Assembly (NCBI GenBank): GCA_963942565.1
Contig: OZ012685.1
Span: forward strand, 56,033,058 to 56,097,057
Origin: Maea johnstoni
Lineage: Eukaryota; Annelida; Polychaeta; Spionida; Magelonidae
Direction of reading: 5' to 3'
Length of the DNA stretch: 64,000 nt
A program made the translations under genes and the position numbers. Below are positions 34,619 to 48,240 of this stretch, one piece after another. How positions within the stretch are numbered: the stretch's first letter is position 1; each line of letters opens with the position of its first letter. Below the pieces are notes generated by a model. The model had not been told where the DNA came from. It did not search any database and saw nothing but the letters and a program-made list of their open reading frames with translations.

Positions 34619-34990
34619 TTACACCACATTCGTGTCTGCTGCTGCTGCTGCTGCTGCTTTCTTGGCCAGCACCAGCACCTTCTCCTTCTTGGGTCTGGGC
34701 TCGTCAGGCAGCTTGAAGGAGCCGGCAGCACCGCTAGCCTTGGTCTGCTCAAGAGCACCCTTCTCGACGGCAGCCTTCAGGAAACGACGGATGAAAGGAG
34801 CGATTCTATCCATGTCCACCTTGTAGTTGCCAGCCACATACTTCTTGATGGCGGCCAGGGATGATCCCTTGCGATCTTTCAAGGCAGTGATGGCAGCGGT
34901 GACCATTTCTGCGACTGGTGGGTGGGCAGGAGCCACCTTGGGTTTCTTGGGAGCAGACTTCTTGGCAGGTGCGGCAGCAGCGTCGGACAT
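34619..34990 (-). CDS. H1: Linker histone H1, tailless frame, unit 11
   Basis: 123 aa, C-type, intact ATG. The crossover that made this unit lies about 550 bp upstream of the ATG and leaves the gene and proximal promoter whole. Confidence 0.74.
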   Translation of the reverse strand: MSDAAAAPAKKSAPKKPKVAPAHPPVAEMVTAAITALKDRKGSSLAAIKKYVAGNYKVDMDRIAPFIRRFLKAAVEKGALEQTKASGAAGSFKLPDEPRPKKEKVLVLAKKAAAAAAADTNVV

Positions 34991-36409
34991 GATGATTTGA
35001 GATGTGCTGAGAGAAGTAAGAAATTTCCAACTGGATAGAAAAGCTCAGTTGACGGATGCAAAAGATCCAGGACGCGCGGACCTCAGAGTTGAGTCGGCGT
35101 TATAGCAGTCAGGCAGCCGAGCGCACGGTGCAAATAAGTGCTCAAGCATTTTTGCAACTTGGCATCACAAAACTACCGATTTCTGGCATTTTTCATAATA
35201 GTTATCATCATAGTTGTAGCAATAATACTAATGTTCATGAAAATAATGACAAAATACTACAAATAATAAATAAAAAATAAAAATGATGATAGCGATAGAA
35301 AATATCAATGATAATGACATAGGAAATACTGCAATAAATGCAAGTTGGCTCGAATCCACTTTCAGCGTTTGTGATATTTGTTCTGCCCTACTGCGAATGA
35401 CATCCAAGATGCTTGGCGATGCTTAGCGACGGGGAAAAGAGCAGTAGTTTGTGTGGAGGTGCAAATGAAGAGCGAAAGAGCGTCGCTCGCACCAAAGGGC
35501 CTTAGCACGACGCGTTGGCGAGGCAACGGGTGTGTTAGGGCGAGTAGTACCATTGCAAAGTGCAGAGTGAAAACTGGGCCTACGGATGCCGTGTTTGGGT
35601 TGATCCTGCTCGTGGTGCGAGCAGGTGGTCAGCACTGCATTCGTGGAGCCACTGCAAGACGTATTTCTCTCCGGCCAGGCGCAAAACCGTTGACCGACAT
35701 CGCGGGCGTATGAATACCAACCGAGGCTGCGAGTGATCGAGGTCATGGTGCGATAGAGCCCGTCGCCGGCGTTCCGCGCTGGAGCCACTGCTGCGGGTGG
35801 TTCTATCCAGCAAAGCATGCCCAAACTTTCGACCGACATCTCAGAGGAAGCTTATTTATCCGAAAATAGGGGTATTTCGACGTGCAACATTGGACATTTT
35901 GTCTGATTTTCCAAAGTTGACCCATTCGTACCGGGAGTGGAGACATCTCTCTGCACACATTGATATTCGTCAGAGGAGCATCTGGATGGAACAACGAGGG
36001 ATTTGAACGTCGCGACTCGAGGAAAGCCAATATTTTAAAAAGGTGCTTGCACAGATCACCTGATTGTAAATTTTGTAACGGCAGTTCGCTCTATGGAGGC
36101 TTTTGGGGTCATTTTTTCTTTTTGAAAAACATGCATAGTGTTTTCAAACGGAGCCCTCTTTTCACATTCATTGTGGACCGGGGACCATCAACGAATTCTT
36201 GAAGTCGGAGATCACTACAGAGAGGGAAGGGCATCACAATTTTTCCAAATTTCTGCTCCAATCAAAGTTTCTGGCAATTCTATCGGATTTTTTATTTTTG
36301 AAAATGAGAAAAAGCGCATTTTTTCAAAATCAAGTTTCCATCACTTTATCAGAAAGATAAAATCCGTCTGCGTGCAAGCCCACGTGAGATTCTGAGATAT
36401 TTGGTCCTT

Positions 36410-36667
36410 TACTCTGCTCGGTGATGGCCTATACAGTCAACGTCGGCCTGTAGAGGAGGACGAGGATGTAGTCTTTCAAATATGTAAACATGTCAAAAAA
36501 ATCAAAACAGTAATCCTAATGATGATAATATTGATAATAATGATGATGATGATGATGTATATTACTCTGCACGGTGGTGGCCTATACAGTCAAAGTCGGT
36601 CTGCATAGGAGGACGAGGGGGTTGGCTTTCAGATATGCAACGTCAAAAAATTAAAGCACTACTACTG

Positions 36668-36736
<69 letters not shown>

Positions 36737-36842
36737 TGCACGGTGATGGCCTATACAGTCAAAGTCGGTCTGCATAGGAGGACGAGGGTGTTGGCTTTCA
36801 AATATGCAACGTCAAAAAATTAAAGCACTACTACTGCTACTG

Positions 36843-36919
<77 letters not shown>

Positions 36920-37030
36920 GATGATGACGATGACGTATCTTACTCTGCACAGTGATGGCCTATACAGTCAAAGTCGGTCTACATACGAGGACGAGGGTGT
37001 TGGCTTTCAAATATGCAAACATGTCAAAAA
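36410..37030. repeat. Minisatellite, unit 12
   Basis: Four modules, tract lengths equal to unit 8. Confidence 0.9.
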
Positions 37031-37423
37031 AAATAAAAACAATGATAGTAATAATAATGATAATAATGATGATGATACGATAGAAATAACAGTTATTATG
37101 ATAATAGCATGGAAGATAATCCAAAAAATGCAACTTTGCTACGATGCTTCAGTGTTTCTGATATTTGATCTTCTAGCACCTCATCTACTGAAATCGAGTT
37201 CGACCGTACTGTACGGTGCTGCCACGCTGCGACGAGCAAAGGAACTAAACCAAGAGGACAAAATCAAGTGATCTATCGAGTCGGACCATCTACATCGAGT
37301 TTAAGATTAAAACCCTCATGACTTTTATTGAAATAGTTCCTAATTTTTTCATTTGTCTCGATAAGGTGAGGTAGTTTAATTCGTTTTAGGTTAGTTTCTT
37401 ATCAGTAAACTATCGCATGTCAG

Positions 37424-37468
37424 GTAAAAGCTCTTTTCGGAGGATTGGGGTGGCCCTGATAAGCGGCC
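37424..37468 (-). terminator. Histone 3' processing signal, unit 12
   Basis: Stem-loop at 37452-37468, unchanged. Confidence 0.83.
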
Positions 37469-37512
37469 TTTGGGTGAATGTGGATGAAGATCCACAGGTG
37501 TAAGCAGGCCGC

Positions 37513-37914
37513 TCAATTCTTGGCAGGCCTCTTAGCCTTGGCTGCCTTCTCGGGACTTTTCTTGGCTGCTGCCTTGGGTTTCTTGGCGACAGTCTTCTTA
37601 GGCTTGGCGGCTGGTTTCTTGGCAGATGCGGCCTTGGGCTTCTTAGCAGCCTTCTTGGGAGTCTTCTTGACAGCAGCTTTCTTGGCGGCTGGTTTCTTGG
37701 CAGCCTTCTTGGGGGTCTTGGGCTTTTTGGCAACAGCCTTGGGTTTCTTGGCCACCTTCTCCTTCTTGGGTTTGGGCTGCTCGCCCAGCTTGAAGGAGCC
37801 GGCAGCACCGGTAGCCTTGGTCTGCTTGAGAGCACCCTTCTCGACGGCAGCCTTCAGGAAGCGACGGATGAAAGGAGCGATTCTCTCCACGTCCACCTTG
37901 TAGTTGCCAGCCAC
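37513..37914 (-). CDS. H1: Histone H1 C-terminal frame, unit 12
   Basis: 133 codons, B-type tail; no ATG. Confidence 0.6.
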   Translation of the reverse strand: MAGNYKVDVERIAPFIRRFLKAAVEKGALKQTKATGAAGSFKLGEQPKPKKEKVAKKPKAVAKKPKTPKKAAKKPAAKKAAVKKTPKKAAKKPKAASAKKPAAKPKKTVAKKPKAAAKKSPEKAAKAKRPAKN

Positions 37915-37949
37915 ATACTTCTCGACGGCAGCCTTGGGAGGAGCCTCCT

Positions 37950-38318
37950 TTACACCACATTCGTGTCTGCTGCTGCTGCTTTCCTGGCCAGCACCAGCAC
38001 CTTCTTCTTCTTGGGTTCGGGCTGCTGCTCGTCAGGCAGCTTGAAGGAGCCGGCAGCACCGGTACCCTTGGTCTGCTCAAGAGCACCCTTCTCGACGGCA
38101 GCCTTCAGGAAGCGACGGATGAAAGGAGCGATTCTATCCATGTCCACCTTGTAGTTGCCAGCCACATACTTCTTGATGGCGGCCAGGGATGATCCCTTGC
38201 GATCCTTCAAGGCAGCGATGGCAGCGGTGACCATTTCTGCGACTGGTGGGTGGGCAGGAGCCACCTTGGGTTTCTTGGGGGCAGCCTTCTTGGCAGGTGC
38301 GGCAGCAGCGTCGGACAT
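37950..38318 (-). CDS. H1: Linker histone H1, tailless frame, unit 12
   Basis: 122 aa, identical to unit 8 (E105K, Q110L). Confidence 0.74.
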   Translation of the reverse strand: MSDAAAAPAKKAAPKKPKVAPAHPPVAEMVTAAIAALKDRKGSSLAAIKKYVAGNYKVDMDRIAPFIRRFLKAAVEKGALEQTKGTGAAGSFKLPDEQQPEPKKKKVLVLARKAAAADTNVV

Positions 38319-39738
38319 GATGATTTGAGATGTGCTGAGAGAAGTAAGAAATTTCCAACTGGATAGAAAAGCTCAGTTTGACGGATGCAATAGATCCAGG
38401 ACGCGCGGACCTCAGAGTTGAGTCGGCGTTATAGCAGTCAGGCAGCCAAGCGCACGGTGCAAATAAGTGCTCAAGCATTTTTGCTACTTGGCTTGACAAA
38501 ACTATCGATTTCTGACATTTTACATAATAGTTATCATCATAGTTGTAGCAATAATACTAATGTTCATGAAAATAATGCCAAAATACTACAAATAATAAAT
38601 AAAAAATAAAAATGATGATAGCGATAGAAAATATCAATGATAATGACATAGGAAATACTGCAATAAATGCAAGTCGGCTCGAATCCACTTTCAGCGTTTG
38701 TGATATTTGTTCTGCTCTACTGCGAATGACATCCAAGGTGCTTGGCGATGCTTAGCGACGGGGAAAAGAGCAGTAGTTTGTGTGGAGGTGCAAATGAAGA
38801 GCGAAGGAGCGTCGCTCGCATCAAAGGGCCTTAGCACGACGCGTTGGCGAGGCAACGGATGTGTGCCGGCGAGTAGTACCATTGCAAAGTGCAGAGTGAA
38901 AACTGGGCCTACGGATGCCGTGTTTGGGTTGATCCTGCTCATGGTGCGAGCAGGTGGTCAGCACTGCATTCGTGGAGCCACTGCAAGACGTATTTCTCTC
39001 CGGCCAGGCGCAAAACCGTTGACCGACATCGCGGGCGTATGAATACCAACCGAGGCTGCGAGTGATCGAGGTCATGGTGCGATAGAGCCCGTCGCCGGCG
39101 TTCCGCGCTGGAGCCACTGCTGCGGGTGGTTCTATCCAGCAAAGCATGCCCAAACTTTCGACCGACATCTCAGAGGAAGCTTATTTATCCGAAAATAGGG
39201 GTATTTCGACGTGCAACATTGGACATTTTGTCTGATTTTCCAAAGTTGACCCATTCGTACCGGGAGTGGAGACATCTCTCTGCACACATTGATATTCGTC
39301 AGAGGAGCATCTGGATGGAACAACGAGGGATTTGAACGTCGCGACTCGAGGAAAGCCAATATTTTAAAAAGGTGCTTGCACAGATCACCTGATTGTAAAT
39401 TTTGTAACGGCAGTTCGCTCTATGGAGGCTTTTGGGGTCATTTTTTCTTTTTGAAAAACATGCATAGTGTTTTCAAACGGAGCCCTCTTTTCACATTCAT
39501 TGTGGACCGGGGACCATCAACGAATTCTTGAAGTCGGAGATCACTACAGAGAGGGAAGGGCATCACAATTTTTCCAAATTTCTGCTCCAATCAAAGTTTC
39601 TGGCAATTCTATCGGATTTTTTATTTTTGAAAATGAGAAAAAGCGCATTTTTTCAAAATCAAGTTTCCATCACTTTATCAGAAAGATAAAATCCGTCTGC
39701 GTGCAAGCCCACGTGAGATTCTGAGATATTTGGTCCTT

Positions 39739-39848
39739 TACTCTGCTCGGTGATGGCCTATACAGTCAACGTCGGCCTGTAGAGGAGGACGAGGGTGTTG
39801 GCTTTCAAATATGCAACGTCAAAAAATTAAAGCACTACTACTGCTACA

Positions 39849-39909
<61 letters not shown>

Positions 39910-39998
39910 TGCACGGTGATGGCCTATACAGTCAAAGTCGGTCTGCATAGGAGGATGAGGGTGTTGGCTTTCAAATATGCAACGTCAAAAAATTAAAG

Positions 39999-40072
<74 letters not shown>

Positions 40073-40161
40073 TGCACGGTGATGGCCTATACAGTCAAAG
40101 TCGGTCTGCATAGGAGGACGAGGGTGTTGACTTTCAAATATGCAACGTCAAAAAATTAAAG

Positions 40162-40225
<64 letters not shown>

Positions 40226-40336
40226 GATGATGACGATGACGTATCTTACTCTGCACGGTGATGGCCTATACAGTCAAAGTCGGTCTACATACGAGGACGA
40301 GGGTGTTGGCTTTCAAATATGCAAACATGTCAAAAA
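39739..40336. repeat. Minisatellite, unit 13
   Basis: Four modules with the fused first module, as unit 9. Confidence 0.9.
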
Positions 40337-40724
40337 TAAATAAAAACAATGATAGTAATAATAATGATAATAATGATGATACGATAGAAATAATAGTTTT
40401 TATGATAATAGCATGGAAAATAATCCAAAAAATGCAACTTTGCTACGATGCTTCAGCGTTTCTGATATTTGATCTTCTAGCACCTCATCTACTGAAATCG
40501 AGTTCGACGGTACTGGACGGTGCTGCCATGCTGCGACGAGCAAAGGAACTAAACCAAGACAAAATCAAGTGTTCTATCGAGTCGGACCATCTACATCGAG
40601 TTTAAGATTAAAACCCTCATGACTTTTATCGAAATAGTTCCTAAATTTTTCATTTGTCTCGATAAGGTGAGGTAGTTTAATTCGTTTTAGGTTAGTTTCT
40701 TATCAGTAAACTATCGCATGTCAG

Positions 40725-40769
40725 GTAAAAGCTCTTTTCGGAGGATTGGGGTGGCCCTGATAAGCGGCC
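40725..40769 (-). terminator. Histone 3' processing signal, unit 13
   Basis: Stem-loop at 40753-40769, unchanged. Confidence 0.8.
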
Positions 40770-40813
40770 TTTGGGTGAATGTGGATGAAGATCCACAGGT
40801 GTAAGCAGGCCGC

Positions 40814-41209
40814 TCAATTCTTGGCAGGCCTCTTAGCCTTGGCTGCCTTCTTGGGACCTTTCTTGGCTGCTGCCTTGGGTTTCTTGGCGACAGTCTTCTT
40901 AGGCTTGGCGACTTTCTTGGCAGATGCAGCCTTGGGCTTCTCAGCAGCCTTCTTGGGAGTCTTCTGGACAGCTTTCTTGGCGGCTGGTTTCTTGGCAGCC
41001 TTCTTAGGGGTCTTGGGCTTTTTGGCAACAGCCTTGGGTTTCTTGGCCACCTTCTCCTTCTTGGGTTTGGGCTGCTCGCCCAGCTTGAAGGAGCCGGCAG
41101 CACCGGTACCCTTGGTCTGCTTGAGAGCACCCTTCTCGACGGCAGCCTTCAGGAAGCGACGGATGAAAGGAGCGATTCTCTCCATGTCCACCTTGTAGTT
41201 GCCAGCCAC
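40814..41209 (-). pseudogene. H1: Histone H1 C-terminal frame, unit 13
   Basis: 131 codons, D-type; no ATG, broken partner frame. Confidence 0.6.
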
Positions 41210-41244
41210 GTACTTCTCGACGGCAGCCTTGGGAGGAGCCTCCT

Positions 41245-41617
41245 TTACACCACATTCGTGTCTGCTGCTGCTGCTGCTGCTTTCCTGGCCAGCACCAGCA
41301 CCTTCTCCTTCTTGGGTTCGGGCTGCTCGTCAGGCAGCTTGAAGGAGCCAGCAGCACCGCTAGCCTTGGTCTGCGTGAGAGCAGCCTTCTCGACGGCAGC
41401 CTTCAGGAAGCGACGGATGAAAGGAGCGATTCTATCCACGTCCACCTTGTAGTTGCCAGCCACATACTTCTTGATGGCGGCCAGAGATGATCCCTTGCGA
41501 TCCTTCAAGGCAGCGATGGCAGCGGTGACCATTTCTGCGACTGGTGGGTGGGCAGGAGCCACCTTGGGTTTCTTGGGAGCAGACTTCTTGGCAGGTGCGG
41601 CAGCAGGCGTCGGACAC
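41245..41617 (-). pseudogene. H1: Histone H1 N-terminal frame with lost start, unit 13
   Basis: Same two lesions and protein as unit 9. Confidence 0.78.
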
Positions 41618-42919
41618 GATGATTTGAGATGTGCTGAGAGAAGTAAGAAATTTCCAACTGGATAGAAAAGCTCAGTTTGACGGATGCAATAGATCCAGGA
41701 CGCGCGGACCTCAGAGTTGAGTCGGCGTTATAGCAGTCAGGCAGCCGAGCGCACGGTGCAAATAAGTGCTCAAGCATTTTTGCAACTTGGCATCACAAAA
41801 CTACCGATTTCTGGCATTTTTCATAATAGTTATCATCATAGTTGTAGCAATAATACTAATGTTCATGAAAATAATGACAAAATACTACAAATAATAGATA
41901 AACAAAAAAAATGATAATAGTGATAGAAAATATCAATGATAATGACATAGGAAATACTGCAATAAATGCAAGTCGGCTCGAATCCACTTTCAGCGTTTGT
42001 GATATTATTTTTTTCTCTACTGCGAATGACATCCAAGATGCTTGGCGATGCTTAGCGATGGGGAAAAGAGCAGTTTGTGTGGAGGTGCAAATGATATAGA
42101 GCGAAAGAGCGTCGCTCGCACCAAAGGGCCTCAGCACGACGCGTTGGCGAGGCAACGGGTGTGTTCTGGCGAGTAGTACCTTTGCAAAGTGCAGAGTGAA
42201 AACTGGGCCTACGGATGCCGTGTTTGGGTTGATCCTGCTCGTGGTGCGAGCAGGTGGTCAGCACTGCATTCGTTGGGCCACTGCAAGACGTATTTCTCTC
42301 CGGCGAGGCGCAAAACCGTTGACCGACATCGCGGGCGTATGAATACCAACCGAGGCTGCGAGTGATCGAGGTCATGGTGCGATAGAGCTCGTCGCCGGCG
42401 TTCCGCGCTGGAGCCACTGCTGCGGGTGGTTCTATCCAGCAAAGCATGCCCAAACTTTCGACCGACATCTCAGAGGAAGCTTATTTATCCGAAAATAGGG
42501 GTATTTCGACGTGCAACATTGGACATTTTGTCTGATTTTCCAAAGTTGAGCCATTCGTACCGGGAGTGGAGACATCTCTCTGCACACATTGATATTCGTC
42601 AGAGGAGCGTCTGGATTGAACAACGAGGGATTTGAAGGTTGCGGCTTGAGGAAAGCCAATATTTTAAAAAGGTGCTCGCACAGATCACCTGATTGTAAAT
42701 TTTGTAAATTTTTGTCGGAGATCAATACAGAGAGGGAAGGGCATCACAATTTTTCCAAATTTCTGCTCCAATCAAAGTTTATGGCAATTCTATCGGATAT
42801 TTTATTGTTGCAAATGAGAAAAAGCGCATTTTTTCAAAATCAAGTTTCCATCACTTTATCAGAAAGATAAAATCCGTCTGCGTGCAAGCCCACGTGAGAT
42901 TCTGAGATATTCGGTCCTT

Positions 42920-43182
42920 TACTCTGCTCGGTGATGGCCTATACAGTCAACGTCGGCCTGTAGAGGAGGACGAGGATGTAGTCTTTCAAATATGTAAACA
43001 TGTCAAAAAAATCAAAACAGTAATCCTAATGATGATAATATTGATAATAATGATGATGATGATGATGTATATTACTCTGCACGGTGGTGGCCTATACAGT
43101 CAAAGTCGGTCTGCATAGGAGGACGAGGGTGTCGGCTTTCAAATATGCAACGTCAAAAAATTAAAGCACTACTACTGCTACA

Positions 43183-43243
<61 letters not shown>

Positions 43244-43343
43244 TGCACGGTGATGGCCTATACAGTCAAAGTCGGTCTGCATAGGAGGACGAGGGTGTTG
43301 GCTTTCAAATATGCAAAGTCAAAAAATTAAAGCACTACTACTG

Positions 43344-43415
<72 letters not shown>

Positions 43416-43515
43416 TGCACGGTGATGGCCTATACAGTCAAAGTCGGTCTGCATAGGAGGACGAGGGTGTTGGCTCTCAAATATGCAAAGTCAAAAAATT
43501 AAAGCACTACTACTG

Positions 43516-43607
<92 letters not shown>

Positions 43608-43734
43608 GATGATGATGACGACGATGACGTATCTTACTCTGCACGGTGATGGCCTATACAGTCAAAGTCGGTCTACATACGAGGACGAGGGTGTTGGCTT
43701 TCAAATATGCAAACATGTCAAAAAAAACAAAAAA
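42920..43734. repeat. Minisatellite, unit 14
   Basis: Five modules as in unit 10. Confidence 0.9.
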
Positions 43735-44113
43735 ACAACGATAGTAATAATAATGATAATAATGATGATACGATAGAAATAATAGTTTTTATGATAATAG
43801 CATGGAAAATAATCCAAAAAATGCAACTTTGCTACGATGCTTCAGCGTTTCTGATATTTGATCTTCTAGCACCTCATCTACTGAAATCGAGTTCGACGGT
43901 ACTGGACGGTGCTGCCACGCTGCGACGAGCAAAGGAACTAAACCAAGACAAAATCAAGTGTTCTATCGAGTCGGACCATCTACATCGAGGTTAAGATTAA
44001 AACCCTCATGACTTTTATTGAAATAGTTCCTATTTTTTTCATTTGTCTCGATAAGGTGAGGTAGTTTAATTCGTTTTAGGTTAGTTTCTTATCAGTAAAC
44101 TATCGCATGTCAG

Positions 44114-44158
44114 GTAAAAGCTCTTTTCGGAGGATTGGGGTGGCCCTGATAAGCGGCC
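44114..44158 (-). terminator. Histone 3' processing signal, unit 14
   Basis: Stem-loop at 44142-44158, unchanged. Confidence 0.8.
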
Positions 44159-44202
44159 TTTGGGTGAATGTGGATGAAGATCCACAGGTGTAAGCAGGCC
44201 GC

Positions 44203-44601
44203 TCACTTCTTGGCAGGCTTCTTAGCCTTGGCTGCCTTCTTGGGACTTTTCTTGGCTGCTGCCTTGGGTTTCTTGGCGACAGTCTTCTTAGGCTTGGCGG
44301 CTGGTTTCTTGGCAGATGCAGCCTTGGGCTTCTTAGCAGCCTTCTTGGGAGTCTTCTTGACAGCTTTCTTGGCGGCTGGTTTCTTGGCAGCCTTCTTAGG
44401 GGTCTTGGGCTTTTTGGCAACAGCCTTGGGTTTCTTGGCCACCTTCTCCTTCTTGGGTTTGGGCTGCTCGCCCAGCTTGAAGGAGCCGGCAGCACCGGTA
44501 CCCTTGGTCTGCTTGAGAGCACCCTTCTCGACGGCAGCCTTCAGGAAGCGACGGATGAAAGGAGCGATTCTCTCCATGTCCACCTTGTAGTTGCCAGCCA
44601 C
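44203..44601 (-). pseudogene. H1: Histone H1 C-terminal frame, unit 14
   Basis: 132 codons, E-type tail ending KKPAKK; broken partner frame. Confidence 0.6.
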
Positions 44602-44636
44602 GTACTTCTCGACGGCAGCCTTGGGAGGAGCCTCCT

Positions 44637-45003
44637 TTACACCACATTCGTGTCTGCTGCTGCTGCTGCTGCTTTCCTGGCCAGCACCTTCTCCTTCTTG
44701 GGTTCGGGCTGCTCGTCAGGCAGCTTGAAGGAGCCAGCAGCACCGCTAGCCTTGGTCTGCGTGAGAGCAGCCTTCTCGACGGCAGCCTTCAGGAAGCGAC
44801 GGATGAAAGGAGCGATTCTATCCACGTCCACCTTGTAGTTGCCAGCCACATACTTCTTGATGGCGGCCAGAGATGATCCCTTGCGATCCTTCAAGGCAGC
44901 GATGGCAGCGGTGACCATTTCTGCGACTGGTGGGTGGGCAGGAGCCACCTTGGGTTTCTTGGGAGCAGACTTCTTGGCAGGTGCGGCAGCAGGCGTCGGA
45001 CAC
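44637..45003 (-). pseudogene. H1: Histone H1 N-terminal frame with lost start, unit 14
   Basis: D-type lesions as in unit 10. Confidence 0.78.
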
Positions 45004-46306
45004 GATGATTTGAGATGTGCTGAGAGAAGTAAGAAATTTCCAACTGGATAGAAAAGCTCAGTTTGACGGATGCAATAGATCCAGGACGCGCGGACCTCAG
45101 AGTTGAGTCGGCGTTATAGCAGTCAGGCAGCCGAGCGCACGGTGCAAATAAGTGCTCAAGCATTTTTGCAACTTGGCATCACAAAACTACCGATTTCTGG
45201 CATTTTTCATAATAGTTATCATCATAGTTGTAGCAATAATACTAATGTTCATGAAAATAATGACAAAATACTACAAATAATAGATAAACAAAAAAAATGA
45301 TAATAGTGATAGAAAATATCAATGATAATGACATAGGAAATACTGCAATAAATGCAAGTCGGCTCGAATCCACTTTCAGCGTTTGTGATATTATTTTTTT
45401 CTCTACTGCGAATGACATCCAAGATGCTTGGCGATGCTTAGCGATGGGGAAAAGAGCAGTTTGTGTGGAGGTGCAAATGATATAGAGCGAAAGAGCGTCG
45501 CTCGCACCAAAGGGCCTTAGCACGACGCGTTGGCGAGGCAACGGGTGTGTTAGGGCGAGTAGTACCTTTGCAAAGTGCAGAGTGAAAACTGGGCCTACGG
45601 ATGCCGTGTTTGGGTTGATCCTGCTCGTGGTGCGAGCAGGTGGTCAGCACTGCATTCGTTGGGCCACTGCAAGACGTATTTGTCTCCGGCCAGGCGCAAA
45701 ACCGTTGACCGACATCGCGGGCGTATGAATACCAACCGAGGCTGCGAGTGATCGAGGTCACGGTGCGATAGAGCTCGTCGCCGGCGTTCCGCGCTGGAGC
45801 CACTGCTGCGGGTGGTTCTATCCAGCAAAGCATGCCCAAACTTTCGACCGGCATCTCAGAGGAAGCTTATTTATCCGAAAATAGGGGTATTTCGACGTGC
45901 AACATTGGACATTTTGTCTGATTTTCCAAAGTTGACCCATTCGTACCGGGAGTGGAGACATCTCTCTGCACACATTGATATTCGTCAGAGGAGCATCTGG
46001 ATGGAACAACGAGGGATTTGAACGTTGCGACTCGAGGAAAGCCAATATTTTAAAAAGGTGCTCGCACAGATCACCTGATTGTAAATTTTGTAAATTTTTG
46101 TCGGAGATCAATACAGAGAGGGAAGGGCATCACAATTTTTCCAAATTTCTGCTCCAATCAAAGTTTATGGCAATTCTATCGGATATTTTATTGTTGAAAA
46201 TGAGAAAAAAGCGCATCTTTTCAAAATCAAGTTTCCATCACTTTATCAGAAAGATAAAATCCGTCTGCGTGCAAGCCCACATGGGATTCTGAGATATTTG
46301 GTCCTT

Positions 46307-46568
46307 TACTCTGCTCGGTGATGGCCTATACAGTCAACGTCGGCCTGTAGAGGAGGACGAGGATGTTGTCTTTCAAATATGTAAACATGTCAAAAAATCA
46401 AAACAGTAATACTAATGATGATTATATTGATAATAATGATGATGATGATGATGTATATTACTCTGCACGGTGGTGGCCTATACAGTCAAAGTCGGTCTGC
46501 ATAGGAGGACGAGGGTGTTGGCTTTCAAATATGCAACGTCAAAAAATTAAAGCACTACTACTGCTACA

Positions 46569-46638
<70 letters not shown>

Positions 46639-46770
46639 TTACTCTGCACGGTGATGGCCTATACAGTCAAAGTCGGTCTGCATAGGAGGATGAGGGTGTT
46701 GGCTTTCAAATATGCAACGTCAAAAAATTAAAGCACTACTACTGCTACAACTACTACTACTACTACTACA

Positions 46771-46846
<76 letters not shown>

Positions 46847-46957
46847 ATGATGATGATGATGTATCAAAACTCTACACGGTGATGGCCTATACAGTCAAAG
46901 TCGGTCTACATACGAGGACGAGGGTGCTGGCTTTCAAATATGCAAACATGTCAAAAA
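46307..46957. repeat. Minisatellite, unit 15
   Basis: Four modules, tract lengths equal to unit 6. Confidence 0.9.
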
Positions 46958-47345
46958 TAAATAAAAACAATGATAGTAATAATAATGATAATAATGATGA
47001 TACGATAGAAATAATAGTTTTTATGATAATAGCATGGAAAATAATCCAAAAAATGCAACTTTGCTACGATGCTTCAGCGTTTCTGATATTTGATCTTCTA
47101 GCACCTCATCTACTGAAATCGAGTTCGACGGTACTGGACGGTGCTGCCACGCTGCGACGAGCAAAGGAACTAAACCAAGACAAAATCAAGTGTTCTATCG
47201 AGTCGGACCATCTACATCGAGTTTAAGATTAAAACCCTCATGACTTTTATTGAAATAGTTCCTAATTTTTTCATTTGTCTCGATAAGGTGAGGTAGTTTA
47301 ATTCGTTTTAGGTTAGTTTCTTATCAGTAAACTATCGCATGTCAG

Positions 47346-47390
47346 GTAAAAGCTCTTTTCGGAGGATTGGGGTGGCCCTGATAAGCGGCC
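47346..47390 (-). terminator. Histone 3' processing signal, unit 15
   Basis: Stem-loop at 47374-47390, unchanged. Confidence 0.83.
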
Positions 47391-47434
47391 TTTGGGTGAA
47401 TGTGGATGAAGATCCACAGGTGTAAGCAGGCCGC

Positions 47435-47833
47435 TCAATTCTTGGCAGGCCTCTTAGCCTTGGCTGCCTTCTTGGGACCTTTCTTGGCTGCTGCCTTGGG
47501 TTTCTTGGCGACAGTCTTCTTAGGCTTGGCGGCTGGTTTCTTGGCAGATGCAGCCTTGGGCTCCTTAGCAGCCTTCTTGGGAGTCTTCTTGACAGCTTTC
47601 TTGGCGGCTGGTTTCTTGGCAGCCTTCTTAGGGGTCTTGGGCTTTTTGGCAACAACCTTGGGTTTCTTGGCCACCTTCTCCTTCTTGGGTTTGGGCTGCT
47701 CGCCCAGCTTGAAGGAGCCGGCAGCACCGGTAGCCTTGGTCTGCTTGAGAGCAGCCTTCTCGACGGCAGCCTTCAGGAAGCGACGGATGAAAGGAGCGAT
47801 TCTATCCATGTCCACCTTGTAGTTGCCAGCCAC
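47435..47833 (-). CDS. H1: Histone H1 C-terminal frame, unit 15
   Basis: 132 codons, C-type; no ATG. Confidence 0.6.
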   Translation of the reverse strand: MAGNYKVDMDRIAPFIRRFLKAAVEKAALKQTKATGAAGSFKLGEQPKPKKEKVAKKPKVVAKKPKTPKKAAKKPAAKKAVKKTPKKAAKEPKAASAKKPAAKPKKTVAKKPKAAAKKGPKKAAKAKRPAKN

Positions 47834-47868
47834 ATACTTCTCGACGGCAGCCTTGGGAGGAGCCTCCT

Positions 47869-48240
47869 TTACACCACATTCGTGTCTGCTGCTGCTGCTG
47901 CTGCTGCTTTCTTGGCCAGCACCAGCACCTTCTCCTTCTTGGGTCTGGGCTCGTCAGGCAGCTTGAAGGAGCCGGCAGCACCGCTAGCCTTGGTCTGCTC
48001 AAGAGCACCCTTCTCGACGGCAGCCTTCAGGAAACGACGGATGAAAGGAGCGATTCTATCCATGTCCACCTTGTAGTTGCCAGCCACATACTTCTTGATG
48101 GCGGCCAGGGATGATCCCTTGCGATCTTTCAAGGCAGTGATGGCAGCGGTGACCATTTCTGCGACTGGTGGGTGGGCAGGAGCCACCTTGGGTTTCTTGG
48201 GAGCAGACTTCTTGGCAGGTGCGGCAGCAGCGTCGGACAT
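47869..48240 (-). CDS. H1: Linker histone H1, tailless frame, unit 15
   Basis: 123 aa, same protein as units 5, 6 and 11. Confidence 0.74.
   Translation of the reverse strand: MSDAAAAPAKKSAPKKPKVAPAHPPVAEMVTAAITALKDRKGSSLAAIKKYVAGNYKVDMDRIAPFIRRFLKAAVEKGALEQTKASGAAGSFKLPDEPRPKKEKVLVLAKKAAAAAAADTNVV

Larger units (their letters stand above)
33057..36409. repeat. Tandem unit 11 (C/A hybrid, 3353 bp)
   Basis: C-type up to 35538 and A-type from 35552. The switch lies in the shared GGCGAGTAGTACC at 35539-35551. It replaces the C and A pair seen in the other pentamers, shortening this block by 3,230 bp. Confidence 0.93.
36410..39738. repeat. Tandem unit 12 (type B', 3329 bp)
   Basis: Copy of unit 8 at +13,250 bp. 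Confidence 0.95.
39739..42919. repeat. Tandem unit 13 (type D, 3181 bp)
   Basis: Copy of unit 9 at +13,250 bp. Confidence 0.95.
42920..46306. repeat. Tandem unit 14 (type E mosaic, 3387 bp)
   Basis: Copy of unit 10 at +13,250 bp, with the same E/D/C mosaic. Confidence 0.94.
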
